DNA of 64,000 bases from Trichoplax sp. H2 (lineage: Eukaryota > Placozoa > Uniplacotomia > Trichoplacea). Position 1 is the stretch's first letter. Each line of letters starts with the position of its first letter. The stretch lies in contig NOWV01000012.1 of the NCBI GenBank assembly GCA_003344405.1, positions 744,001-808,000 of the forward strand. The letters are read 5' to 3'. This document shows positions 37,501-50,800 of the stretch, piece by piece. The translations under genes and the position numbers were made by a program. The notes beneath the pieces were generated by a model, which saw nothing but the letters and a program-made list of their open reading frames with translations, was not told the DNA's origin and did no database searches.

Positions 37501-40500
37501 TTATTTTGAAGAGGATCACATTAACTTGAGAAGATATGAAGTTCTCTTAAGTAAGCTGACAAATGTCTAAAATTCAACATCTGTTTGCAAAAATAACTGA
37601 AAAGCTATCCTTATTAGTTTTAAAACGCACAAGTACGGTATAATACGTATTAAGATTAAGGTATCGTTTTAATGCTAGTCTATATAACGCCTATTAATAT
37701 AACATCAGCATTGATCAACTAGAATATTACGTTAATATTTTTCTTACCTCTTTAGAAAAAAGCGGGGTTTTAAGGCAAGCTGTTATCGAAAAATATTCTA
37801 GTTGGATTCGATAAATAATGTTTTTTGCTGTATTTGATCTAAGCCTCTAAGATTAGAAAATGATACCAAAATTACTCGCTAAGTCACTGAATTTTTCTAA
37901 CGAAATGATAGGTCCTTCACTTTAAAGTAATAGTATTTATTATACAATTAAAAATATCAATGTTTCTATGTTGTTATATGCGATTTTAAGGGTTTGAGCA
38001 TAAAGTTGTAACAAACATTAGGATGGATTGTTACCTTTTTTAGTGTAATGCATAGAATTTATACATACTACATACCTACCGTAGGTAAGTTTATTAAACT
38101 TATTTCAATTGGCCATTTTTAAGGTTTAAAGTAATGTTGATGCTAACGAATAACCATGGAAAAGAGCTTTAATGAACGATTTTAATTGTAAATTTAGCTT
38201 GTTTAAAAGTCCAATGACTCTTTAAATGTTAATGTAAGGCCCCATCGCATAAGCTATAGTAATATTGATAGAATTTTAAGTCAACAAGCATTTCTAATCG
38301 AAGCAAATTTCGATGTAATATTGTAGATAGTTATTAGGTAGATGTAATTGCCTTGGTAAAAGTTATGTGATACTTGCTGTATTCGCAGGGAACATAAAAT
38401 GAACGAGATAATAAGAATAAACATTCAGTAGTACTGTACCTTAGTAGTTTAGTTGTTAGAATATGGCAGCGCAGAGACAAGAGTCAACAAATAATTGTTG
38501 TATCAAGTAATCATGCAATATACAGTAAAGATAAACCGATCCGGAGAAAATAGGAAGGAAATAATGACAGCTCGTAAAGAAGTAAAATAAAATTTTACAA
38601 GAAAATTTATATATATCTGCAAATTAAGATATGGAATAGCGTCAAAAAAGAATGTATATAATTTAATATGGCAGATGGCTTCCCGACATATTCGACATGT
38701 CTACGCAATGGCTTATAAATTGAATACTACCTTAGTCCTTTACAATTTTAGCTGTATGGGACAACAGTCTAGTACAACTACTAAATATGATAATATCTAG
38801 TTAACTACTTCATCAAATTGGTTAATGTTATTAGACAGACAGAGGAAGCCAGATGTTATTTATTGTATAAAGCAAATAAATAATTATTTAGAGAATAGAT
38901 TTGTCGTCTTAAGCTATTGATCAAAGCAATAAAATACCTAGTGTGCATAAGGCAGGAATTGTATTATTCTTTTTGCTATTGTTAGTACAGAATCTCCTAT
39001 TTTCTAGATTATAAAATAGTCTATTCTTCTGATCTCAAGGTTGCCACCTATCTAGTTAACGATTCATTGAAAGCAACCAACATGAATGATAGCTTAATAT
39101 AATTTTCTCTTAGAGTCGGTTAATAATAAAATTACTGACCTGCCCCTTTATTGTCATCATGTAACCGGCATTAGTTCCAACTTGAACAGTTCAATAAAAT
39201 TTTACTCTTTTCTTTTTTAAATCATTACGATAGAATTCTATAAAAGCTTTTATTAGTAGATTTGGATGAATAGTAAAATTGTTCATAAAGCTATCATTCA
39301 GTATGTAGTTTGTATGGCTATTATCAAGTTTTTAGTCTATAATATTAGCGACTATAGTGCTTACTTCTTTATCCACTTTATAAATGGACATTGTCATTGA
39401 AGAAATAGGTATGGTCATGACTGTAAGAAATTATATTTGATTAACGTTATATTAATAGATAGCTCATCTTCTTTTCAATATCACTTTACAGATATGACAA
39501 ATTCTTCTCGGTTATAGGAAATACGTAGAATTTGAGCGTAGCGATAGGATATAATAATGCTCCCCTTTATATTTAATATCTGCTATTGGAAAGGCTTATT
39601 AACTGGTTGATTATCATGTTATGCAAATAGCAAAGGATATTGATCAATACACGTAATACAAGAAAGTTGTTCTCTAGGATAGGGATGATAGTGATCATTG
39701 TAGTATATTTATATCCTCTCCAACAACAAGTATGAAATTAAGGTAACACATAGTATAATTACAGCAGTGATTAAAACCATAACATCTTCATAGATCAATG
39801 ACGGTATAGAATATCAACTAACAGTCTATACTTTGGTTACAAAATTGTAGAAAGAATGTAAAGTAAATATAAAATACAGTATTGATGTATTTTTAAACCA
39901 AACAATTATTATATATAACACCATACCGAAATTCATTTTTCAATTTACGATACTGTTTAATTTAAATTAGTAATTACTACTTTATGCCATTTGTGTACAG
40001 ATAGTGCGGCTAAGTATGTTTATTGATAGATAGAAGCAAGTCTTTGACAATAATAAGAAGTCTTTCATTTTGTTGAAAAAGTTGATATTAAAAATCAGCA
40101 TTTATAAACAAGTTCTATTAAAATAAAATTATGACAAAATTACAAATAGTATTATTATTGATACCTTAATTTTGAGATAAAATTTTTGCGTGTCTTCACA
40201 AGCATAACGATAGTTTGGACATGATGTTTATATATTAGGTGTTGAAATAATCGATAGGTTTCACTGCAAATAGTCTGAAACGGGGGTTTATCCTATAATG
40301 AGCTATTAAGTGTTTGATGGGATACTTGTTGTAATAGTTCTAAAGATAAAATTAGCTAACCTGCCTCTTAAATTAGATCTCATGGCTGCTATGCGTACAT
40401 CTGAATGGCCTACGTATGTGCGCTAAAGATGGAAAATAACTTTATTGATTTCTAAATTAATGGTGACTTTCGTTTGTGTTGTGCTTTTTGGAGCATTTCG

Positions 40501-40740
40501 TTACTTGATTTGACTACGACTACTTATTGACATTTTCCTAAATTAGCATTAATTTCATGTAGCTTAGAATATGAAATTCAGCATGTAGTCAATACAAAAC
40601 TGTGATTTCCCTTAATGCAAAGAGAAAATATCAATTTTAGCACGTGCGTGAACAGTATAGGTATAGTCATAAACGGTAAAGTAGGATAGGTACGAGAGTA
40701 AAGTAAACTTAATAGCATGGACTTGATGTATCTAGTAAAT
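34600..40740. other. 6-kb AT-rich region without supported genes
   Basis: Upstream of the SPRY-NHR-Roc-COR-TIR gene. No frame of note and no exon with domain similarity was found on either strand. It may contain the promoter and 5' UTR of that gene. No clear repeats noticed. Confidence 0.55.
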
Positions 40741-41870
40741 CATGTTAATAGATAAATATGGTACATGTACATTGTACAGTATGTTCTAAGCTTGACGGTG
40801 AATGTCCTGTACATTATTTCTGTTCGTGCCGGCGTAAAGTGGAGTGTCCTAAAGTTACAGTACCGTACAGCAGATCGCACTACAGTACTGTAGAACACTC
40901 ACAGATGCATGATTTGAAATTACTGTCCAGTACAGCTATTAAGCTGTTTATCATGTTCTTTCTTGATTTGTTAAGAGCCCCACAGAGTGGGGCAACAAAA
41001 AATTGGTTAGAAACTCATCTGTGTTCCTCTCCACGGAAATCTTTAGTAAAAGGCGAAAGATTTATACGATCTGAAGAGAAACCAGAGTGAAGAGTACGAG
41101 ATCAATTGAGTCCTTATAAGCAGTTCATACGTGCTTTCAATTATGGTTCTACTCATTAGCATACGTATCGTACAGTACATTGCATTGCAACACACGGTGC
41201 AATGTACTATATTTCACGGTACTTCGTACTGTACTGTACAGTCATACCGAACTGTACAGAGTACTGTACAGTGTACACTTGTACGTACGGTCTGTACTGT
41301 ACAGGACAGTACTGTACAGTAAAATTTATGGTCCTGTCAGGTCACGGACTACGGGTTAGGGTTAAGGTTTAGGGTTAGGGTTAAGGTTTAGGGTTACGGT
41401 GCGACCCTCTCGGACAGACGGAGAGAAGGTTTAAAATGTCTGTCCATCCAAGAGTGATCAGTCCAAGTTTTCTTTTCGTAATTCATGCACTCAGTGTACT
41501 CTTAATCTCTTATTACTTTATCAACAGTTACTGGAGCCGACGATGAGATCACGTGGTTTCTAGTTGGAATAGCCTACAAGCCTTGCTGACACGATGACTA
41601 GGCAAAGGACTACTATGGACTGCAGTGGGCCAGTCGAATCAATTTTGCCTTCCTCTGTACTACAGTATCTGTACAGTACTGTACTGTAATTAGAAACTCC
41701 CTTAGATCATCCGCTGCACGAGCATTAAATGAGCTCCCGTTGAAATGCAGCACAGCCTATCATTAGCAAATGAACAACATTATAACCACTGTACTGTACA
41801 GTGTACAGTATGCCAGGTTCTACAGTCTCACTTGCAGTGTACTGTACTGTACTTGCAGTGTTCGACCGTA
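40740..41870. repeat. GTAC-rich palindromic cluster
   Basis: Dense, overlapping copies of CTGTACAG, GTACTGTACAG and TACAGTACTG occur at 40758-40880, 41165-41325 and 41655-41860. The sequence between is less AT-rich than the surrounding DNA. Open frames here (for example 40758..41090 and 41131..41322) have repeat-driven composition and are not called genes. A related GTAC run occurs at 23445..23495. Confidence 0.8.
41353..41397. repeat. Interstitial telomere-like array
   Basis: A degenerate array of GGGTTA/GGGTTAA/GGTTTA units (GGGTTAGGGTTAAGGTTTA repeated twice, then GGGTTA) about 45 bp long. It matches the animal TTAGGG telomere repeat with T or A insertions. It is embedded in the GTAC-rich cluster. 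Confidence 0.85.
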
Positions 41871-42003
41871 ATTTAGGTACGTTCACACGATGAAGTTTTT
41901 GCAGGACTACTATAAAGACTTCAGTCAAATCCTGTATTTTTGTCTTGGTCAAGGACACTGGAAGACAAGGGCTAAACGTGACGTGGTGGGCCCAAATAGA
42001 AAA

Positions 42004-42134
42004 AATATATTGAAAAGGAAACGCCAACGAACTTACTTTATTTACCTAGCTTACAGCGTGATCACTCAAAATATATTGAAAAAGAAACGCCAACGAACTT
42101 ACTTTATTTACCTAGCTTACAGTGTGATCAGTCA
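42004..42134. repeat. 66-bp tandem duplication
   Basis: AATATATTGAAAA(G/A)GAAACG and the following sequence through CTAGCTTACAG.GTGATCA occurs at 42004 and 42070 with a few differences. The period (66 bp) is divisible by three, so an 89-codon open frame (41890..42159) passes through it; I see no domain and do not call a gene. Confidence 0.85.
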
Positions 42135-42159
42135 TAGTAGGGTAATCAACGCAACGTAG

Positions 42160-43060
42160 AAAGTCCAAATTCTATTAATAATATTTCAGCTTACGGATTT
42201 TATACTATACGCTGTATAACTGTAATGCTTCATTTCCGCTAATAACTGTAATACTTCATTTCCGCTATCTTCCTTCACTGAAACTGTCTTCGTCATCCCA
42301 AGTTTCAAACTTCTAGGTCTTCATTTCTGTCATGTTATGACGTTGCTTATAATTTAATATAACAGACAACGTCCTACTTTAAGGGAGAATACTTATCCAG
42401 AGTAATGACTGATAAATTCTGGTTCATATAGCGTGGCTACGTTTACAACGTCATACGTTCAACAACGAGAGCCTACAATATAATATCAACTCATACATTA
42501 TTTTATTTAATTTTTATCCTGATAATTTTGTACATAAACCATGTTTGCTAAGATGTACCGTATTATACGTATAAGTCAAAGGCATCCTGATTGTTAGTTA
42601 TAATTGAAAGTACTTACTGAAAACGAATGGTAAAATACCAGCAGGAAACTCGTTACTTTCATTGTTACGAAAGTGTTTATGTAAAGAATATAATCGAATG
42701 GGTTGAAAATAAATCAATATCAATTATAAAGATACTATTAACATCTTTTCTTCGTAATGGCCATGTTTGTGCTATAATTGTCATACAGTAATATTACTTT
42801 GCTATTCTAGCTACTTTTCAGATTCTCAATCATGCTTTCCCATGAATTACAGAACTAAAATCGCTTACAAAGTTGACAATTTACGCTGATATCGCTAATT
42901 TCATACTAGGTGCTCGTACCAAAGGTTTCATTCTTTCTACTTTATACATGAAATAGAATTCATAATACAACTATCAATTAATTTTCTGTCTTACCATTAG
43001 CAGAATTTCGTAAATATTTATGGAATAGGAGAATGAAATTGTGTTAGCGTAAAAAAGTAT
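42160..43060. other. Spacer, nothing recognised
   Basis: AT-rich DNA with a small duplicated word (AACTGTAATxCTTCATTTCCGCT at about 42218 and 42241). No supported gene. Confidence 0.5.
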
Positions 43061-44057
43061 CGTAATTTAGATATTTCTAGGACAGTCTTTTGTGTTATCA
43101 CCAACATTTTAACGTTGTTCCAGTCTCACACTATTTTCCAATATTACTAAGTAAAGCGATTCTTAATATTAAGAAAGAGATAAATGCGGATATATCTGTC
43201 GACTGAATATTAGTACGCCATCATTCGCGTAGTAATATTCAGTCGACAGATATATCCGCATTACTATAACTTACAATATGTGTATTGTCTTAGGTGGAGA
43301 ATAGAATGATTGCATCCGATAATTAAATATGGCTTACGAGTATACTGTGTTAAAAAATACCGACTACTCCGCCCTAATAAGAATAAAAATGATGAAGCTA
43401 AATTGTTCCATTACACCTCTANNNNNNNNNNNNNNNNNNNNCGTAATTTAGATATTTCTAGGACAGTCTTTTGTGCTATCACCAACATTTTAACGTTGTT
43501 CCAGTCTCACACTATTTTCCAATATTACTAAGTAAAGCGATTCTTAATATTAAGAAAGAGATAAATGCGGATATATCTGTCGACTGAATATTAGTACGCC
43601 ATCATTCGCGTAGTAATGTTCAGTCGACTTAATATTAAGAAAGAGATAAATGCGGATATATCTGTCGACTGAATATTACTACGCCATCATTCGCGTAGTA
43701 ATGTTCAGTCGACTTGATATTAAGAAAGAGATAAATGCGGATATATCTGTCGAATGAATATTACTACGCCATCATTCGCGTAGTAATGTTCAGTCGACTT
43801 GATATTAAGAAAGAGATAAATGCGGATATATCTGTCGAATGAACATTACTACGCCATCATTCGCGTAGTAATATTCAGTCGACAGATATATCCGCATTAC
43901 TATAACTTACAATATGTGTATTGTCTTAGGTGGAGAATAGAATGATTGCATCCGATAATTAAATATGGCTTACGAGTATACTGTGTTAAAAAATACCGAC
44001 TACTCCGCCCTAATAAGAATAAAAATGATGAAGCTAAATTGTTCCATTACACCTCTA
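43061..44057. repeat. Hairpin-forming 85-bp tandem repeat in two versions around an assembly gap
   Basis: The left version (43061..43421) has one unit: GCGGATATATCTGTCGACTG ... TACG, centre CCATCATTCG, then the near-exact reverse complement ending CCGCAT. This is an inverted repeat with arms of about 34 bp and a 10-nt centre. The right version (43442..44057) starts and ends with the same flanks but carries four units starting CTTRATATTAAG at 43543, 43628, 43713 and 43798 (85-bp period). Its length exceeds the left version by exactly 3 x 85 bp. Confidence 0.92.
43422..43441. other. Assembly gap (20 N)
   Basis: Run of 20 N between two versions of the same locus, most likely alternative haplotypes placed in series. 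A 73-codon open frame reading across the gap is an artefact. Confidence 0.98.
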
Positions 44058-44059
44058 AA

Positions 44060-46630
44060 ATTCTTCGTATCATACCCTGGTAGCAATAAACATGATTCAC
44101 TTTGCCTTACGTGAAATGTTACTATATTTTCCTATAGTCAAGAATAATCTGTATTGTTAATCGGGCCACCCGAATAATCCAAATTTGAAAATCGATTTTA
44201 TAGCTATCGATTAAGTTACCTGGTAACGATTCCAATCAGAGAAATCATACAGCGATACATGCGTAAATATTTTCAGGCAGCATACGTATAGAAATTGATA
44301 ATATTGGGGTTGTTACAATTGCTAGATTATAATGCTCCTGATGACGTTTACAGAAGATTTTTTTAGAACTAATTAAGTAATAGATATTTTATTAATAGCT
44401 ACAACACAAGAAATAAATTCTTCTCTTAATTACATTGTTTAATTAGTTTTAGTAATGCTTTTGTTTTAGCATTAACGTTAGTAACAAACATCCTCAATTT
44501 TTAAAATGATATACACGTACAGTACTTAGTTTGCATTGAATTCGTAGCCAACAAAATAAATCTTGCCGACGCGGTATCGTCTGTGTTATTAGACATAAGA
44601 TAATAGAGATAATCCAAAAGTTAGTTTCATTGATCAATTTGTTTATCGGTTTAGACTACAACAACAACGAGCTTCTTTAGTTTTCAAAAGATTTATTTAG
44701 TACATAATTAGTTCGTTGCTAGTGCAGTATATTTTATTGATATTGCCTAGGTTATCTGATATACTAAAATAAAAAGTAATTCGCTCTTTAAGGCATCAAT
44801 ATGTGGTTCATAGGTTAGTATTAACATTTGGAATAAGAAATAAATACTGTGATTAGATCAGATATTTGATTAATTCATGTGAACGAAATAAAGCATAAAT
44901 TCGATGTAATCTTTATGTAATAGCAATCATGATGAATAGTTTATAATTTAAGTCAGCTCGTTTCCCGTCTAATTTAGCAAAGTAATATCAGTAACAGCTA
45001 GACATACTGCCCATCGCGTACAGGCAATGTTGTTATTATTATAGCAACACTAAATCCTCTTCTACGAACGAGTATAGTGACTGCATACCATCGTAAAGTG
45101 ATTATATCATTAAGATATCGAGCAAAAATGCACCGAATGATGCTGTTACAAATCAAAAGGCTGTATGTAGATCATGGAACTAATTTTAGCCTTACTTATA
45201 TCGGAAATGATTTGTAAATGTCAAATTGTGAGAAATTTTCATTCTCAGTATTATTCAGGCTAACTAGAGGCAATTCCATGAACGATACTGCAATATAGCA
45301 AGCAGCACATTGTCACTGCAGGATAGATAAATGTTTCGTACCGATAACTTTAAACTTTTTTCTCCTTAATAATACGGGATAATACGAAATTTAAGTTTCT
45401 AGTCATTTAAATAATCTACTCAGATAAAATTTTCTGCAGAGCTTTTTGGAAAAATCAATTTATCTATGAAAAATATATAACGAAGATAATCAGTACGAAC
45501 TTTATTTATGTGGGTGTGCATTATAATAAGTTTGTATCAATAATAAAATGCAATTTTTAATTATTCTCTTATCCAATGATACTACTTCAATTACATATTT
45601 GTTACAGTTAACGAATCCTTATTAATAATTTTATTACGTAATACATGAATTAAAATATTTTTGATTTGTGTAGCAACTTCAATTAAATTTCGGAAGTGAT
45701 GATTATAATAATTTGTAGTCATTGCAAAATTTTAGTTACGCTTAGGTAGCTATACCAAATACACAATTCAAATATCAAACATGATTAAGCTAAACAACAA
45801 AAAGGGTGGTGATCAATTCCTTAGGACAATACTTACAAAAATATTGGTCCTAATTCTTATTAAAATGTAAAAATTTCAGGTTATTATTACTATTCAAATT
45901 TTAATTGTTTCAATATAGAAACTATTGATAATTATATAATGACCCGCAGTGATTTACGTGAAGTAGGTTGAATGAGAAGGCCATCTACTATAACGGTTGA
46001 CAGATGTAATGATTACTTTATTAAATTCATACTTATCATCAGCTAATTTAAGGCAAAATATGTCATAGAAATATCGTTCTATTGGTCTGATGGGTATTAA
46101 AACCCTCAGGTTGAATTTTGGTATAAGTAATGGTAAGATATTTGAATCGATGACAGCTGATCATGATCATTGTTTAGAGCAGTTTTGGATTGATCTTCAA
46201 GTCGAGAATTATTATAAGGACAAGTATTATTGTAAGAGAAATATAAAATGAAAAAGATAACTTAACTCAATTTTATTTACTGTTAATAGCTATTCAATTT
46301 TTTGTTAAATAATGATACGAAGAATCTTAGTATTTTAATTGTAACATCTGATTGTAAAAACAAAGAAATACATAGAAATATAAAAGTAATCAGTTTAAAG
46401 ATTGATTAGGATTTTATGGTACGATTGATAGTTTATTAACGGTGTCACCCTAACTCTGTCGGAAAAAATCTCTGAATGTTACCTAATGATGACTCTGAAA
46501 TAAATTTAATTTTATTACTGTAAAACTTTCTCTCAGTTTACTGGCAGTAATTACTCTGTAATAGTAAGTCAAAAGGGACGTGTTCAATGTCAGCTTTAAA
46601 TGCTTGCCGTTAGATAGCTGTAAATCTTAA
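44060..46630. other. Spacer, nothing recognised
   Basis: AT-rich DNA upstream of the intact GPCR, including its presumed promoter. No supported coding sequence. Confidence 0.5.
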
Positions 46631-46632
46631 TC

Positions 46633-47889
46633 ATGAATGATTCTATAATTAATAAAACTTTCGATCTTGGTATCGCCCTTTACTATTACACCAGTCTGGC
46701 ATTAATTCCGGTATTTGCCTTCGCATTTATAATTAACATCTTCTTACTTTACGTTTTATTACAAGGTAGCGCTTTTCAATGTATTCCCTATAAGTTAATC
46801 CGTATTTCAGTTATATCTGATGCTTTATCTAGTTTAACTGCTGCTATTGGTTATTCTCTTATTACACAAAATTTTTCCTATCAATCGGGTAAATTACTCT
46901 GCCAATTCATCATGTATTTGGTCTTTACATTTAATGGTATCTCCATGAATAATTTATTTTTAATCGCTATTGATCGCTACTACGCCATTGTCAAGCCATT
47001 CTCGGGATATCATCAACGCCATCGTCGGCGAGCATTTTTTATTGGACAAATTATATCATGGAGTTTATCCATTGCCTTTAATATTATCCTTGCTCCTTAT
47101 ATTGGGGGAACTCACGCTGATACGACTCTTTGCGATATACCTGATATTGAAGATCATCTATTTATTCCCATAACTCTTATCTTATTCTGCATCCTGCAAT
47201 ATATTATACCGTGCACAACTATAACAGTTATTTATTGGCGAATTGTCCACCATCAGAAGCATTACGTTAGACCTGGTGAAAATTCATTATCACAGCGAGA
47301 TCATGAAGCTAAAAAGAAAAAATTTAATAAGATACTTATGACCATTACATTATGTTATATTTTAACGACTTGGCCTTATTATGCTGGTGTCTTTGGAATG
47401 GCAATAACTCGTCAATCGGTTATCACAATTCGTAACAAGGATCCAATAATATTTATCTTCTTATTTTGTTCGCTTGGAACCAGCATTTGTATTACAGTAA
47501 TTAATCCGTTTATTTACCTTCAATTCGATGCCAATATAAGAGCTAAATTCGTAGAAATTTTACTCAGAAGAAAGAAGGAGAGAAAAGCATTATCAGTATC
47601 GAGCAAGACAAAACCAATAGAGTTATCACAAGCTACACGGAAAAAACATAAAATTGCACTTACTAAGCAGCGTGAAATTAAATTACCGCGTAGAAAAGTA
47701 ACAATAGCTAAACTAGATCGCAATAAACTAATGGTACCACCTAGGTCATCTCATATTGGCCGGTCTCTAGAACCAAATAATTTCAAATTGATTCCTCATT
47801 CATCGACAATAAAACAGGCTGCTATCCAAAAGCCTAATGAAGTGCTGGCAATACCCGGATTGATACCCGATGTTGAAATAATATACTAA
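46633..47889 (+). CDS. Rhodopsin-type GPCR, single exon, 418 aa, intact
   Basis: A seven-transmembrane class A receptor in the plasma membrane; ligand unknown. The short N-terminus carries possible N-glycosylation sites (N-D-S, N-K-T). Hydrophobic TM1 starts about residue 20 (A-L-I-P-V-F-A-F-A-F). The TM3 end has I-D-R-Y-Y-A-I-V-K-P (the DRY motif). Cysteines near the start of TM3 (K-L-L-C-Q-F) and in the second outer loop (T-L-C-D-I-P) can form the usual disulfide. TM6 has C-Y-I-L-T-T-W-P (C-x-x-x-x-x-W-P) and TM7 ends N-P-F-I-Y. A basic third loop and a basic ~90-residue tail follow. No introns are needed. The close paralogue at 56256..57218 on the other strand shares most TM residues, and two related pseudogenes lie downstream, so this is a lineage-expanded receptor cluster. 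Confidence 0.92.
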   Translation: MNDSIINKTFDLGIALYYYTSLALIPVFAFAFIINIFLLYVLLQGSAFQCIPYKLIRISVISDALSSLTAAIGYSLITQNFSYQSGKLLCQFIMYLVFTFNGISMNNLFLIAIDRYYAIVKPFSGYHQRHRRRAFFIGQIISWSLSIAFNIILAPYIGGTHADTTLCDIPDIEDHLFIPITLILFCILQYIIPCTTITVIYWRIVHHQKHYVRPGENSLSQRDHEAKKKKFNKILMTITLCYILTTWPYYAGVFGMAITRQSVITIRNKDPIIFIFLFCSLGTSICITVINPFIYLQFDANIRAKFVEILLRRKKERKALSVSSKTKPIELSQATRKKHKIALTKQREIKLPRRKVTIAKLDRNKLMVPPRSSHIGRSLEPNNFKLIPHSSTIKQAAIQKPNEVLAIPGLIPDVEIIY

Positions 47890-50800
47890 GCGCATGGATT
47901 ATTTGATTTATCTGTTAAAATAATTTTACAAAAGACAGTGTACGGATCAAACTGTTTGATTAAAATTACCATTTGGTATATTACGTAATTACAATTTAAG
48001 AAATTATAATCTTGAAAGTTTATCATTGGTATGATCCATGATGGGTTGCAATGGCTGTTTCTTAGCTAAACTGTCTATCTATATCATAATGGGGTACACC
48101 TCTTTGCGCTTGCAAAGAGGTCCTACTGAAATAACTGTTTGTTTTTCATGCTACAAAACTATGATTTTTATAAGCTATATTTTATATCATCTAGAACAGT
48201 AAAGTAATAAAGCTGATGAATATTCGAGAAATGAATATTTAGAATTCATTTTAAGTAAGCAAACATCTTGGAACACAGCCTCACATTATCGAAGAAGTGT
48301 CATATTTTACTTTTGTCAAATCTTAACTGAAGTGTAGTACTTATTTCGTAAATTAATTATTGTCAGCATATTCTTCAGATAGGATACATTCCATGTTAGC
48401 TTCAAATATTGGCATTATCGCATTAACAATTGAGACTAATTTTGAAAATTAAACAACTAAATTACGCAAAACTTCAATAATACATATAGTATTACAAAAC
48501 TGTTAATTGATTATTTATAAAGTTATGTAGAAAAATATTGACGTTATCACCCATAGTAAAGGGAGCCAGCTAGTAGAAGGGAAATGAAGGAATCAATTAA
48601 CATATACAATAAAGCAGTTAAGTGGCATACTTGTACAAGCAAATAATTTAACACAGTAAACCGGTTAATAAAATAATATAATCAAGAGTATGGCCTATTT
48701 TGATATGATAGCAATGTCATTTACACAAGTGAGGATAAAATTTTAGGGGTAACATAATTTAAAACATAAAAGTATCGAGAGAGGTAAAGCGAAATAAACG
48801 ATCGTTCTTTCTCTCAATCGCAACAATTGGTGATTGAAATTTAGGATTAATAACAAATATTTGTACTACTACAGTACTATTTGTAATTGCTATTTTTGCC
48901 AAGAAAAGACTTCAATAAGACGGTGATATTTTCAATTTATAACACGGTAACCGACCCAGTACGCCTAATTTTTATTTCTGCTTAGCCTTAAAATCTGCAG
49001 TCTTAATACGTACTAGCGCATATATTATGTTATCCTTTAGTAGCTAAGGTAATGTAACTACTATCATCAAGCCTTAAGGGTGAAATCTGAATTCATACTA
49101 TCGCCCTAGAACAATTCTAATACTGGTTAATTAAGGTAATTATTAACTGGAGTTAGCTAAATTTAAGGGGATCGGTATTCGAAATGTTTTGAATAAGCTC
49201 TAATCTTTCGATTGTATAACTCATCCAAGCCTGTTTGTTTTACGCTCTTACTGGTTCTTTTTCATTTGAATTCTGCTACTCTTGACATAGATTATTGGAT
49301 ATGTAGTGATACCATTCTACTACTATCATAGTTGTTGAAAACTATTGTGATATTTTAAGTACTTTCAGTATCGCCCATTTAGTACTTAATTTACTGAAAT
49401 TCATAAGCATAGTGCTCAGTAGCACTTACCAGTTATTTCTTACAACCAAACCAGATCGGTTGAACAATCAAAGTAGTAGGAAGGTAAGACATTAGTATTT
49501 ACAAGTAGATAGTGTTACATTTGTGATTATAAGAGTATTGATGAATAGAATCTATTAAAAATTATTTAATTTATAGTATCTCTCACTAAGAACGAGTTGG
49601 GTGAAACTCCTCTAGTAAAAGTATTCTTTACCAAGAAGTACTTAGGTAAAGAATCTGAGGAATATCATAATACGAATATAGTACTCAGGTACTACTCGTC
49701 GCTATAAATAATGGCAAGGTTGTGCCTTAACCACCAGTTATAGCTTCAAAGTCGGACCCTATTTGAAATCATATTTTTAAATATATAAATCCTGAAGCCA
49801 ACCTCAAATTACTTAATGTGTTATAAACTGCAATTTTAATAGACTACATAAAAGTTTTCCATATGATGTAAAATAAAAATAGCAATGATTTATAAATTAG
49901 GTAATGCTACTAACATCCATGGCGATTAATACTAATGATAGTCATATTATGATGGAGTTTTCGACTGACCATTAATGAAGGTTCCCAATTACAAGCTATT
50001 ATGGTGCAAGTTAAGACATAGTAAAAGTGCAACTTAATATTACTGCGGACTCACTCTACTTGTCTATGATCAGCTAAAATAAAAGATAGTATATGAAGCA
50101 TAGTAAGTGAGCAAGCTACTAGTTTTCACGAGATTTCCTAAATTTAAATGGTGTTTGTCCGTCATTTTGTTCTACTAAATGGCTACGGTAGAATGTTTGT
50201 TCTAATTTTACCGATATGAAACTCTATAGGAAATTTACAATTATTAATCAGTCCTATTACAGTATATAATTGATAAAAATTTTATAGGAGATAGATAAAT
50301 TCATATTTACTAATGTGCTTGAAGCATATGTCTAACGAATTAATAAACTTATTGCCTATAGATTATATCATTTAATATATTTTGGCATCGATTTTGCAAT
50401 ATTATTGCCTTATATCATAATCAGCTTTTTGTTAAACGGGGCAAAGCTGAAGATTTACGTATAAACCTATTCATAGTTATATGTTCTGATTTAATCTGTA
50501 TTCTATTTTGAAGCTGATATTATTTTCAGTAAAATTTCTACTGTGTGGATTATTTTCTACCAAGGAAGAAGTAAGAAGAAATTACCACAATTTAATAATA
50601 ATTTCGATTTCTGATTTTATCTAGTAATAAGCAGAGGAAACAGATGTAGGTAGTTCCCCTGCAAGCTAAGAAGCAAATTAAAACTTTATGTACCGTATAT
50701 AGATTAGCATTATATTTATCACTAACCGCAGGAAGTATATGCGATATTCCTTATCTTCTAAATTAATAGTGCTTATGTGAATCCCGTCACTATTACATAG

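Noticed and set aside
40758-41322. Cys-rich open frames in the GTAC cluster
   Set aside because: Composition follows the GTAC/TACAGT repeats; no recognisable motif or splice structure.
41890-42159. 89-codon open frame across the 66-bp tandem duplication
   Set aside because: Explained by a duplication whose length is a multiple of three; no domain.
43310-43531. 73-codon frame crossing the N gap
   Set aside because: It spans undefined bases joining two versions of the same locus.
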